A program made the translations under genes and the position numbers. This document shows positions 1 through 7,846 of a DNA stretch of 64,000 nucleotides, piece after piece. The DNA comes from Aromatoleum petrolei. GTDB taxonomy: Bacteria; Pseudomonadota; Gammaproteobacteria; Burkholderiales; Rhodocyclaceae. Under the pieces are notes generated by a model. That model searched no databases. It was not told where the DNA came from and saw only the letters and a program-made list of their open reading frames with translations. Every line of letters starts with the position of its first letter. Within the stretch, counting starts at the first letter, position 1. The stretch covers positions 682,001-746,000 of the forward strand of contig NZ_CP059560.1 in assembly GCF_017894385.1 (NCBI RefSeq). The letters are read 5' to 3'.

Positions 1-193
1 CGAAGATCGCGGGAAATAGCGCGAACATCGTCATCACGAGCCCCACTGCCCACTCGGAATGCCCCAGCCGCAGGACGCTCAGCGGCGCGGCCAGGCGAGC
101 CCCCTGCACGCAGGCGTGCAGTCCGACCTGGCATGCGACCAGCGCCACCAGGGCGCTGCGCATGGATGCCGGGGAAACCCCGTGCCCATTCAC
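1..193 (-). CDS. MFS transporter, N-terminal fragment cut by window edge
   Basis: The reading frame runs off the left edge, so only about 64 N-terminal residues are visible. From a GTG at 193 (or ATG at 163) it encodes a hydrophobic helix, a short loop with Gly-Ala-Arg-Leu, and a second hydrophobic helix beginning near Trp-Ala-Val-Gly-Leu-Val. This matches the first two membrane spans of major facilitator superfamily carriers. The GTG overlaps the stop codon of the kinase gene upstream (GTGA), which implies translational coupling and makes it the last visible gene of the operon reading leftward. A role in uptake or export of the degraded compound is inferred from context only. Confidence 0.6.
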   Translation of the reverse strand, partial: MNGHGVSPASMRSALVALVACQVGLHACVQGARLAAPLSVLRLGHSEWAVGLVMTMFALFPAIF

Positions 194-1245
194 GCCCGCA
201 CCTCGATCCCCGCGATCGCCGCTTCGAGCAGGCGCACCGCGGACGAATGATGCTGCGCGCCGGTTTCCGCCGGAGCCTTGCCTGCGCAGGATCGCGCATG
301 GCTGGCCTCGAGCATGATGCCGAGCTTGAAGCGTGCCATCGCGACGTACCAATTGATCGCCGACAGATCGCGCGCGCTGCGCTGGCGATAGTGTTCGACG
401 AGTTCGGCGGTCGAGGGAAGACCGTCGGCGGGCGCGATGCGGATGGTGCCGGCGCCCCGCCCGTCGCGGTCGGGCCAGGTCGCGACGAGCCAGCCGAGGT
501 CGAGCAGCGGATCCCCCAGCGTCGCAAGCTCCCAGTCGATGATCGCTGCAAGCGCCGGCCGGTCATGCCGGAACATCACGTTGCCGAAGTGATAATCGCC
601 GTGCATCAGCCCCGGAACGTTGGCTGCCGGCACGTGCGCTTCGAGCCAGTCGGCCACCTCGCGCACACCAGGCAGCGCCTGCGGCCCCGGCCAACCGGGC
701 TGCTCCGCGCAGCGCTCGAGGTGCATGAGCCAGCGCGGCACTTGCCGCTCAAGAAACCCTTCCGGCCGCCCGAAGTCCGCCAGTCCGACCGCATCGGGCG
801 CGACCTCGCCCAGGCGCAGCAAGGCATCGACCATCGACAGCCCCATCGCATGGCGCCACGTCGGATCAGTGGCATAGAGCCCCCGGAGCGGCGTGGGCGT
901 TGCGGTAAAGCCATCCACCGGAGCCATCAGGTAGAACGGCGCACCGAGCACCGACGCATCCCTGCAGGCAGCAATCAGGCGCGGGTGGGGTACCGCCGTG
1001 CCGGCAAGTGCTCCGAGCAGCCGCGCCTCACGGAGAAAGGTCGCGTGGATCTCGGGCTTTGCGCCCGGCGGCGGGCAGCGCAGGACGTACTCGGCGCCGT
1101 CCCGAAAAAAGCGCAGCAGGACGTTCTGCGTGCCCCCGGTGAGCGGCGTGACCGAGTCGATCGCCCCACTACCCAGCCCCTGCGCATCCATCCATTCGGC
1201 GAGTCGTCCGAGATCGACCTCCGCCGCCCACCCGTGAGCGCTCAT
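190..1245 (-). CDS. ACAD10/11- and LvaA-like acyl-CoA phosphotransferase (APH fold)
   Basis: A protein of 351 residues with the aminoglycoside-phosphotransferase/choline-kinase fold. The catalytic loop reads LMHGDYHFGNVMF (HGD....N) and the metal-binding motif is IIDWELATLGDP. The N-terminal lobe carries the TGGTQN-type glycine loop near residue 35. The start is the ATG at 1245, which overlaps the stop of the acyl-CoA dehydrogenase gene (ATGA); a longer open frame upstream is shadow sequence. Family members next to or fused with acyl-CoA dehydrogenases (animal ACAD10/11, Pseudomonas LvaA) phosphorylate 4-hydroxyacyl-CoA so that the hydroxyl can be eliminated. The direct coupling to a dehydrogenase here makes the same job likely. 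The substrate is unknown. Confidence 0.8.
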   Translation of the reverse strand: MSAHGWAAEVDLGRLAEWMDAQGLGSGAIDSVTPLTGGTQNVLLRFFRDGAEYVLRCPPPGAKPEIHATFLREARLLGALAGTAVPHPRLIAACRDASVLGAPFYLMAPVDGFTATPTPLRGLYATDPTWRHAMGLSMVDALLRLGEVAPDAVGLADFGRPEGFLERQVPRWLMHLERCAEQPGWPGPQALPGVREVADWLEAHVPAANVPGLMHGDYHFGNVMFRHDRPALAAIIDWELATLGDPLLDLGWLVATWPDRDGRGAGTIRIAPADGLPSTAELVEHYRQRSARDLSAINWYVAMARFKLGIMLEASHARSCAGKAPAETGAQHHSSAVRLLEAAIAGIEVRA

Positions 1246-2516
1246 CCCAGCACCGCGCTGAACTTCGCCCGTGCAGCGGCCTCGGCCGTCGGCCGGTGAT
1301 AGTCCGGGAACAGGTCCTCGCAACCGGTGTACTCGCGCAGCAACTGCTTGGCGACGGTGACCTTGTGCACCTCGGTGGGACCGTCCGCGAGCCCCATCTG
1401 GTAGGCGCGCACGATCAGGCCGACGAAGGGCATCTCGCACGACACCCCTATCGATCCATGCACCTGCAATGCGCTCGACGCGATGTCGTGCAGCACCTTG
1501 GGCATCGTCGCCTTCACCGCGGCGATGTCCTTGCGCACCTTCATGTAGTCCTGGTACTTGTCGATGCGCCAGGCAGTGCGCATGACCAGCAGGCGGAACT
1601 GCTCGAGCTGGATCCACGCATCGGCGATCCTCTCCTGCACCATCTGCTTGTCCGCGAGCAGCGAGCCCTGGGTGCTGCGCGACAAGGCCCGCTCGCACAG
1701 CGCGTCGAGCGCCTTCTGCGACTGGCCGATGACGCGCATCGCGTGGTGCACGCGCCCCCCGCCGAGGCGCACCTGCGCGACGACGAAGGCCTCGCCCGGC
1801 GCGCCGAGCATGTTCTCCGCCGCCACCCGCACCCGGTCGAAGTTCAGGTAGCCATGAGTCGCCTCGGGATCGTCAGGGACGCCGACGTTACGGACGATCT
1901 CGATTCCCGGCGTGCAGGCAGGCACGATGAACATGCTCATGCCTTTGTAGGGCGACACGGTCGGATCGGTGATCGCCATGACGATGTAGAACGCGGCATA
2001 GCGCGCGTTCGACGCGAACCACTTCTGCCCCGAAATCAGCCAATCATTGCCATCCTGTTCGGCGCGCGTCGTGAACACTTTCGGATCGGCGCCCCCCTGC
2101 GGCTCGGTCATCGCAAAACAGGACACGATGCGGTTGTCGAGAAGCGGCTCGAGGTAGCGCGCCTTCTGTTCGGGCGTGCCGTAGTGCGCGAGGATCTCGC
2201 AGTTTCCCGAGTCGGGCGCGTGCGCACCGAACACGATGGGCGCGAACAGCGCGCGACCGAGGATCTCGTTCATCAGCGCCAGCTTGACCTGGCCATAGCC
2301 CGCCCCGCCGAGTTCCGGTCCGAGGTGGCAAGCCCACAGATTCCTGGCCTTCACCTCGCGCTGCAGTGGGCGGACCAGCGCCTCGAAGCGCGGATCGTGG
2401 ATATTCCAGGGACTGCCGAGGACATGCTCGAGCGGCTCGACCTCCTCGCGCACGAAGCGGTCGATCCAGTCGAGTTCCTGCTGGAATTCCGGGTCGGTCT
2501 CAAAATCCCATGCCAT
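1242..2516 (-). CDS. Acyl-CoA dehydrogenase (ACAD10/11-like)
   Basis: A 424-residue FAD-dependent acyl-CoA dehydrogenase. Visible signatures are the FAMTEPQGGADP segment near residue 150 that binds FAD and substrate, the WLISGQKWF strand, and a C-terminal LQVHGSIGV...GPTEVHK helix pair. It starts at ATG 2516, just after the SDR gene, and its stop overlaps the start of the kinase gene. The kinase-dehydrogenase pairing mirrors the fused animal ACAD10/11 proteins, where the dehydrogenase fold acts on a phosphorylated 4-hydroxyacyl-CoA. It could equally be an ordinary alpha,beta-dehydrogenase of a branched or cyclic acyl-CoA. Confidence 0.88.
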   Translation of the reverse strand: MAWDFETDPEFQQELDWIDRFVREEVEPLEHVLGSPWNIHDPRFEALVRPLQREVKARNLWACHLGPELGGAGYGQVKLALMNEILGRALFAPIVFGAHAPDSGNCEILAHYGTPEQKARYLEPLLDNRIVSCFAMTEPQGGADPKVFTTRAEQDGNDWLISGQKWFASNARYAAFYIVMAITDPTVSPYKGMSMFIVPACTPGIEIVRNVGVPDDPEATHGYLNFDRVRVAAENMLGAPGEAFVVAQVRLGGGRVHHAMRVIGQSQKALDALCERALSRSTQGSLLADKQMVQERIADAWIQLEQFRLLVMRTAWRIDKYQDYMKVRKDIAAVKATMPKVLHDIASSALQVHGSIGVSCEMPFVGLIVRAYQMGLADGPTEVHKVTVAKQLLREYTGCEDLFPDYHRPTAEAAARAKFSAVLG

Positions 2517-2528
2517 CTTCGATCTCCA

Positions 2529-3266
2529 TCAGGCGAGCAGCAGGCCACCATCGACCAGCAGGGTCTGGCCGAGCATGTAGGACGCCAGCGGCGAAGCGAG
2601 AAAGAGCGCCGCACCGGCCATCTCTTCCGGCGTGCCGAGGCGGCCGAGGGGAATATTCTTGAGCGATGCCTCCAGGCGCTTGGGGTGATCCGTCGTGATG
2701 CGGGTAAGCTTGGTCGCGACGAGCCCGGGGGCGATGCCGTTCACGCGGATGCCGTCGCGTGCCCACGCTTCGCCCAGCGTGCGGGTAAGGCCGTAGGCCC
2801 CCGTCTTGGAAGCGTTGTAGGCCGGGGTGCCGACCGTGGAATGGAAGGCCGCGGCCGAACTCACGATGATCATCGATCCGCGGCTCTCGGCGAGCATGTC
2901 GTGGAACTTGTCGCCGCAGGCCATGAGGCTCACGAGGTTCACGTTCACGACCTCCCGAAAGGCCGGCACCTTGAACTCCTCGCGGTTGTAGCGCACCGTG
3001 CCTTGCGAGCAGATCAGCACGTCGAGCCGCTCGAACGGCACCGGCGCGCACGCCACCGCATCTGCGTCGGCCACGTCCACTTGCGCATACGCGAGTCCCT
3101 CGAGGTTCGAGTCGGCCGAATCCGCATAATCGGCGGCGGTCGGTCGCGTGCCCCAGACGTGGACGCTCGCCCCGCGCCGACGGAAGGCCTGCGCCATGCC
3201 GTTGCCGATCCCGCTCGATCCTCCCACCACGAGTACCGTCTTGCCGCTGAAGTCCAGTTCGTTCAC
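2529..3266 (-). CDS. Short-chain dehydrogenase/reductase
   Basis: A 245-residue classical SDR. The cofactor motif VGGSSGIGNG lies near residue 10, and the catalytic Ser and Tyr-Asn-Ala-Ser-Lys fall at about 135-155. The C-terminus reads GQTLLVDGG as usual. I chose the GTG at 3266 because AAGGAG lies about 9 bases upstream and the protein then begins just before the first strand; a longer frame reaching into the neighbouring gene is unlikely. In the operon it sits between CoA-transferase and acyl-CoA dehydrogenase genes, so oxidation of a ring or side-chain alcohol, or of a hydroxyacyl-CoA, is likely. The exact substrate is not evident. Confidence 0.87.
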   Translation of the reverse strand: MNELDFSGKTVLVVGGSSGIGNGMAQAFRRRGASVHVWGTRPTAADYADSADSNLEGLAYAQVDVADADAVACAPVPFERLDVLICSQGTVRYNREEFKVPAFREVVNVNLVSLMACGDKFHDMLAESRGSMIIVSSAAAFHSTVGTPAYNASKTGAYGLTRTLGEAWARDGIRVNGIAPGLVATKLTRITTDHPKRLEASLKNIPLGRLGTPEEMAGAALFLASPLASYMLGQTLLVDGGLLLA

Positions 3267-3292
3267 GTGTTCGTTTCTCCTTCGTCCATGCG

Positions 3293-5524
3293 TCAGGGAT
3301 TGGTCACGGCCGCGGCGACCATGCTTTGAATCTGCCCTTCGTCGAGCCCGACCGATCGCCACACCCTGTGGCTGTGCTCGCCCAGCGCCGGCGGTGCCCG
3401 GTCAAGGGCGAGGGGCAGGTCGCAAAAGTTCCAGTACGCGCCGACCTGTTCGAGGTGCCCATACACCGCGTGCGGATAGGCGGCGTGCAGCCCCGCCCGT
3501 CGGCAGCCGTCGTCGTCGAGAAAGCTCAGACCGGGGTTTTCGAGCGCGGGCTCGCAAGGCACCCCCGCCGCGGTCAGACACTCGCAGGCCGTCTCGCGGC
3601 TGAACGCCGCAAACCAGGCCTCGCGATCGTTCCCGGCCAAGGCGGCGAGCGCCCGCGCTTCCTCCGGCCGCAGCGCGGCGACAGCCAGCCAGCCGTCCGC
3701 GCAGCGATACAGACGGTGATCCGGCGACACGCCGGTCTGCGCCGCGTCGAGGTGATCGATCGGGGACAGACTGCCGTCGGCGCGCATCACGGCCTCGCCC
3801 ACGGTCAGTAGCGTCGCGCCGAGGAGCGATGCCGCCACCGCCTGTCCGTCGCCCGTTATCTGGCGCTGAAAATGCGCGAGCAGGAGTGCGAACACTGACG
3901 ACAGCGCGGCGAAGTAGTCCCCGACGCCGAAGCGCAACCACATCGGCGGCCTCCCCTCGCCGCCGCATTCCACTTCCCAGCCGCAGGCCGCCTGCATCAG
4001 CTGGTCGAACCCGGGCCAGTCCTTGCGCGGTCCCAGCGGACCGTAGGAGCTGATGTGGCAATACACAAGCGCCGGATTGATCGCCTTCAGCGTTTCGTAG
4101 TCGATACCCAGCTTGTGCGCGGCCGGCAGGCGGACGTTGTGATGAACCACGTCGGCCCAGCGCACCAGCGCCGCGAGTGCCGGTTGTGCGGTCGGATCCC
4201 CGAGCTTGAGCGTCGCACCGAGCTTGCCACGCTGCGTGCCGGCGAAGATCCGTTCCAGACGGCGCATCGCATCGCCACCGGGGGGTTCCACCTTGATGAC
4301 TTCGGCGCCGAGGTCGGCGAGGAGCTGCGTCGCGAAGGGCCCCGCAAGGTAGGCGCCCAGGTCGAGCACCCTGAGGCCAGTGAGGGGTGCGCTCCCCGAC
4401 TGCCCCTTCGGCACGCCGTCGAATGCTTGCGCGCGCGGGACGCTCCAAGCCGGGTCCGATTCAAGCGGCAGCAACCCGCCGCGCAGGCGCGGGGGAGGGT
4501 CGGTGGTGTACGCCGGCCCGGGTTCGAACACGCGACCGAGGACGGGATCATCCACCATCACGACAAATCCGTTGGCACGCGCCTGTTCGTCGCGGTATAT
4601 CTCACCGAAAGGGGCCGCCACCTGTGCGGCCACGTCGTGCTGCCAGAAGTGTTCGACCCATTCCTGCGCGGGGCGCGTGGCAATGATTGCTCTATTCGCG
4701 CCGAAGTTTGGCGCAACGTGGCTGGGCGGATATTTCGCGTTCTCCGCCGCGACCGCCTCGGGCCCCATCGCTGCGAGCGCCTCTGCCATCCAAGGCGCCT
4801 TGTCCGGCGAGTAGTGCACATGGATCCAGCGCCCGTCGAAGCATCGGTGCAGCGGAATAGGCGTCGTCTTGTCGAGCCCTTTCGCGAACACCGGTGTCGG
4901 AGTCTCGGCGCGTGACCAGTGCATGCTCATCGGTGCGAGCGCGGCCTGGGCGAGGCTGGTGTGAGCCGCCCCGCCGCGCCCGTCGCGTCGACGTGCGATC
5001 AGACGCGCCATCACCCCGATGACGCAGAACCAGGCGGCGAGCCAACTCGCGAATGGCATGCGGACGAAGATCGGGCCCGGCCGATGACCAGGCTGCTCGT
5101 CGAGCAGACCCAAGCGCGCGAGCACGAGCGATTCCCGCGGCAAGGCCTCGGCGAGTGGATGCCGGGATGGCCAGCCGGTGATTGCCGAGACAACAAGCTG
5201 CGGGCATGCTGCAGCAAGCACGTCGTCCGCCAGCCCCAACGCTGCCGCACGGCGAGGTATGAAGTCGTGGATCAACACGTCGGCGTCGGCCAGCAAGGCA
5301 CGCAGACGCCCGCGCCCATCATCGCGATCCAGGTCGAGCTCGACCCGACGCTTTCCCCTGTTGAGAACGGAGAACAAGGCCGTGCCCTGCTCCGCATCGC
5401 TGCCCGGCGCTTCGATGCGGATGACTTCCGCACCCGCCTCCGAGAGCAGCAACCCGGCCGCCGGACCGGGGATGCCGCATGCGATCTCGACGACGCGGAT
5501 ACCGGCGAGGATGCCTTCGTGCAT
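3293..5524 (-). CDS. Fused double CaiB/BaiF (class III) CoA-transferase, N-half degenerate
   Basis: A 743-residue protein made of two complete class III CoA-transferase units, about residues 1-360 and 380-743. Both begin with the typical LxGIRVVEIA / LTGLRVLDLGAYLAGP strand. The C-terminal unit keeps the catalytic aspartate in WPGFDQLMQA (about D507). In the N-terminal unit the aligned stretch is LPRESLVLARL, so the aspartate is replaced, probably by Ser132, and this half should be inactive. Class III enzymes are dimers with interlaced chains, so the fusion resembles a tethered heterodimer with one working site. The start at ATG 5524 is 4 bases after the preceding stop. The likely role is CoA activation of the carboxylic substrate. 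Confidence 0.88.
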   Translation of the reverse strand: MHEGILAGIRVVEIACGIPGPAAGLLLSEAGAEVIRIEAPGSDAEQGTALFSVLNRGKRRVELDLDRDDGRGRLRALLADADVLIHDFIPRRAAALGLADDVLAAACPQLVVSAITGWPSRHPLAEALPRESLVLARLGLLDEQPGHRPGPIFVRMPFASWLAAWFCVIGVMARLIARRRDGRGGAAHTSLAQAALAPMSMHWSRAETPTPVFAKGLDKTTPIPLHRCFDGRWIHVHYSPDKAPWMAEALAAMGPEAVAAENAKYPPSHVAPNFGANRAIIATRPAQEWVEHFWQHDVAAQVAAPFGEIYRDEQARANGFVVMVDDPVLGRVFEPGPAYTTDPPPRLRGGLLPLESDPAWSVPRAQAFDGVPKGQSGSAPLTGLRVLDLGAYLAGPFATQLLADLGAEVIKVEPPGGDAMRRLERIFAGTQRGKLGATLKLGDPTAQPALAALVRWADVVHHNVRLPAAHKLGIDYETLKAINPALVYCHISSYGPLGPRKDWPGFDQLMQAACGWEVECGGEGRPPMWLRFGVGDYFAALSSVFALLLAHFQRQITGDGQAVAASLLGATLLTVGEAVMRADGSLSPIDHLDAAQTGVSPDHRLYRCADGWLAVAALRPEEARALAALAGNDREAWFAAFSRETACECLTAAGVPCEPALENPGLSFLDDDGCRRAGLHAAYPHAVYGHLEQVGAYWNFCDLPLALDRAPPALGEHSHRVWRSVGLDEGQIQSMVAAAVTNP

Positions 5525-5528
5525 CGCC

Positions 5529-6038
5529 CTACTCCGCGTACGCCTGCTGCACATAGGTCATGCGCCCACCCGCTAGCATCAGCGCGCAGAACATGTTCAG
5601 CTCGACGATCTGGGCGGTGGAAAAATGGCGGCCGAGCTCGGCGAATACCGCGTCGTCGATGGCCATGTAGTCGGCCGCAAAGAGCTCGGCGTATCGCAGC
5701 GCCGCCTTCTCGTGCGGCGAAAAACGAGCATCGTCCGCGCTCAGGCAGGCGATATCCTCCTCGCTCACCGCGTCGTCCTTGCGCGCGAGCTGACACGCCT
5801 TGCAGGTCGTGATCGAGGCGATCCTGAGCCGCACCAGCTCGCGGAGGCGGCCGTCGAGCACCCCACTCACGTGCATCGTTTCCAGGGTCGCGAGCCAGGC
5901 TTGGGCAAGCTCGGGGCGATGTGCCCAGACCTGCACCGGAACGGTGGAACTCAACATGCGATTGGCGCACCCCCGCGCCACTGCGTCGGCAAGCGGTGCA
6001 GGCAACGCATCGAGGGGAATGGGCTGGATTCTCGCCAT
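5529..6038 (-). CDS. Carboxymuconolactone decarboxylase / AhpD-like protein
   Basis: A 169-residue all-helical protein of the CMD/AhpD superfamily. The motif near residue 87 reads TTCKACQLAR: the CxxC pair is present, but the following histidine of AhpD is an arginine. The start is ATG 6038 with GAGGA six bases upstream; an extended frame to 6221 has no ribosome-binding site. It is the first gene of the leftward operon (CoA-transferase, SDR, acyl-CoA dehydrogenase, kinase, MFS), so it probably follows the promoter in the 6.04-6.35 kb gap. The CxxC could support peroxidase or disulfide activity; a decarboxylase role has no direct support. Confidence 0.75.
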   Translation of the reverse strand: MARIQPIPLDALPAPLADAVARGCANRMLSSTVPVQVWAHRPELAQAWLATLETMHVSGVLDGRLRELVRLRIASITTCKACQLARKDDAVSEEDIACLSADDARFSPHEKAALRYAELFAADYMAIDDAVFAELGRHFSTAQIVELNMFCALMLAGGRMTYVQQAYAE

Positions 6039-6184
6039 GGTGGGTCCTCGGTTGGGATGAACGGATTGCCCGGCGAGACGTCGGTCAGAACGCTCAGGCA
6101 AGGCTGCAGAACTTCGACGAGCCACCCGACCCTGCATGAAGCGCTCGATCGCGGGGTCGAGCGGCCTCACCGATGCACAGCCTC

Positions 6185-6229
6185 TCGTATTTATATGTTC
6201 AGTTTTTGCATTTTTGTTCAAATATACGA
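6185..6229 (-). promoter_or_regulatory. AT-rich promoter/operator region of the leftward operon
   Basis: The 316-base gap between 6038 and 6355 has no gene. Its only notable part is an AT-rich stretch with the imperfect inverted arms TCGTATTT (6185-6192) and AAATATACGA (6220-6229). On the minus strand it contains TTGAAC and TATAAA separated by about 20 bases, a plausible though loosely spaced promoter. The arms could bind a dimeric regulator; this is inferred. Confidence 0.4.
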
Positions 6230-6354
6230 CTGAATCCCCTCCGAAACAAGAACGGCGTGATCTGACCGGGTGTCAGAACACGCCGCACCTGCCTCAGGAT
6301 GTAGAGAGGACGTTCGCAATCGCGGTTTTTCCCGACCGCGCCGTTACTGCCCGT

Positions 6355-6711
6355 TCAGGGCTGACGAATGAAGTAGCGCACGTGGAGCTTGCCGCCCTCG
6401 TCGAAGCGATAGAGCTCGATGGTTTCGATCGTCACATCGGTCCCCTTCACCCTGTTGCGGTTGTGACAGGCCGCCTCGCAGCCATTGATGATCATCGCGA
6501 CCTCCTCGATGTCGATCTTGGCGTTCTGCGCGGTCCACATCGCTTCAAGCACCGGCCACCCGTCAGCGGGCGGTCGGCCGACGTATTCGATTGAGAGACC
6601 GCCGGGCGCGACCTCGCGGTAAGCAGCCAGAAAACCTTCCTTGTCGGAGGCGTTCCATCGGGCAAGCTGTGTGTGCAGGAAATGCTCGATGGCCTTCGCG
6701 TCGATGCTCAT
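6355..6711 (-). CDS. NTF2/SnoaL-like small protein
   Basis: A 118-residue protein with the pattern of the NTF2-like (SnoaL, ketosteroid-isomerase) cone fold: an N-terminal helix with LARWNASDKEGFLAAY, and a strand-rich C-terminal half ending in a beta hairpin (VRYFIRQP). AAGGAG lies just before ATG 6711. It is the last gene of the P450 operon and follows the 343-residue protein by 38 bases. Members of this fold are isomerases, cyclases, dehydratases or binding proteins, so it may act on the P450 product. No catalytic residue set can be assigned from sequence alone. Confidence 0.65.
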   Translation of the reverse strand: MSIDAKAIEHFLHTQLARWNASDKEGFLAAYREVAPGGLSIEYVGRPPADGWPVLEAMWTAQNAKIDIEEVAMIINGCEAACHNRNRVKGTDVTIETIELYRFDEGGKLHVRYFIRQP

Positions 6712-6749
6712 GGGAGCTCCTTTTTCGTGTCTCGTGTTGATTGGGCGCG

Positions 6750-7781
6750 TCAGAGTTCGCTGCCGCGCACATTGCGCGCGCTGCCGTTGCGGCGGTCCGA
6801 TTCGCCCCAGGCCATCCAGCGATCCGGCTCGCGCGTATCACCCACACGCCTCCAGCGGCCTTCCTGTTGCGCGGTGATCGGGAATCCGCAGACAAAGTCC
6901 ATCATTTCGCCTTTCGGATCAGGCAGGAACTCCCACTCCTCCCGGCCATCGACCACGATACGGGCAGTTTCGGCGAAATAACTTCCCTCCTTGTGTCGCA
7001 CCTCGCCCTCGATATCCGTCGTGCAATAGATCTCGCCCTTGTGGTTCTGGAAGATCGCGTAGCCCAGATTCTCGTGACCGACCATAAACGAGCCCGCATC
7101 CCAGGTCCCGTCCTTGTAGATCGTCGCGAACGACCACCAGATGACGTGCATCTTGTTGTTTACGACGAGGTCCTTCTGGAAGTGAATGGCGCCGCCGTCG
7201 GCCATCCACGCCTGGTCGAGCGCGATGACGCCCTTCACCGGACGCCCCTCGCAGATGCCGGACACGTCGTAGAGTTGCGACACGTAGAAGGTGCCCCAAT
7301 CCTCGCCGGGCAGGTACCACTGCATGCCGTTGCCGATAAGCGGCCCGCCGATGTCGAGAAGCCCCTCCTCCTTCCAGCTGAAGCGCTCACCCGACGCGGT
7401 GATCAGCCACGGCTCGCCGGGTTCGCCGTCCAGGCTGGACCAGCAGGCGGTATCTCCTTCCAGCCAGCGTTTAGGGAACATCGTCATCGCGCGAGGCAGG
7501 ATCCTTTCCTTGTCGACCCGAATGTGGCGCTCGTCAATCCGGGTGGACTGATAGATGAACTTTGTCGGATTGGGGGAGCTGCCAGGCGCATTTACGGCAC
7601 GGACGAAGGAATAGATGTGCCCTTCTTCGTCGCGCACACTGCCGAAGGGCATGTGCTTGGTGAGCTTGAGCCCAAAATGATCACGCAGGTCCGCGAGCTT
7701 GGCGCCGCTGACTTTCTGCGGTCCGACCAGGCATTGATAGGCGAAATCGCCCCGTTGAGGAACGGTCTGGAAGATTCTCAT
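6750..7781 (-). CDS. Uncharacterised AttH/CrtC-like lipocalin-fold protein
   Basis: A 343-residue soluble protein without a signal peptide or membrane span, rich in Trp, Gly and aromatic strands. Segments such as EDWGTFYVSQLYDVSG and GRPVKGVIALDQAW resemble the conserved core of AttH/CrtC-type double-lipocalin proteins, which include carotenoid 1,2-hydratase. I do not recognise it at gene level. It lies 65 bases downstream of the P450 gene and before the NTF2-like gene, so the three probably form one transcript. Two other genes in the window (23.4 and 36.5 kb) may belong to the same broad fold. A role in binding or hydrating a hydrophobic substrate is speculative. Confidence 0.5.
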   Translation of the reverse strand: MRIFQTVPQRGDFAYQCLVGPQKVSGAKLADLRDHFGLKLTKHMPFGSVRDEEGHIYSFVRAVNAPGSSPNPTKFIYQSTRIDERHIRVDKERILPRAMTMFPKRWLEGDTACWSSLDGEPGEPWLITASGERFSWKEEGLLDIGGPLIGNGMQWYLPGEDWGTFYVSQLYDVSGICEGRPVKGVIALDQAWMADGGAIHFQKDLVVNNKMHVIWWSFATIYKDGTWDAGSFMVGHENLGYAIFQNHKGEIYCTTDIEGEVRHKEGSYFAETARIVVDGREEWEFLPDPKGEMMDFVCGFPITAQQEGRWRRVGDTREPDRWMAWGESDRRNGSARNVRGSEL

Positions 7782-7846
7782 CGTTGAATTCCGGAAGAGG
7801 TCGGGAAGCCGCCCGTGCGCGCGACGGGCGGGAACGGTGCCCGGGT

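Noticed and set aside
1296..3329. Long plus-strand open frame of 677 codons opposite the acyl-CoA dehydrogenase and SDR genes
   Set aside because: It is the antisense shadow of two well-supported genes in high-GC DNA; its translation is Arg/His-rich with no domain.
6185..6229. Inclusion of the AT-rich region at 6.2 kb in the 18-bp regulon
   Set aside because: Only the TCGTA end agrees; the rest does not fit the consensus, so it is listed separately as a weak operator candidate.
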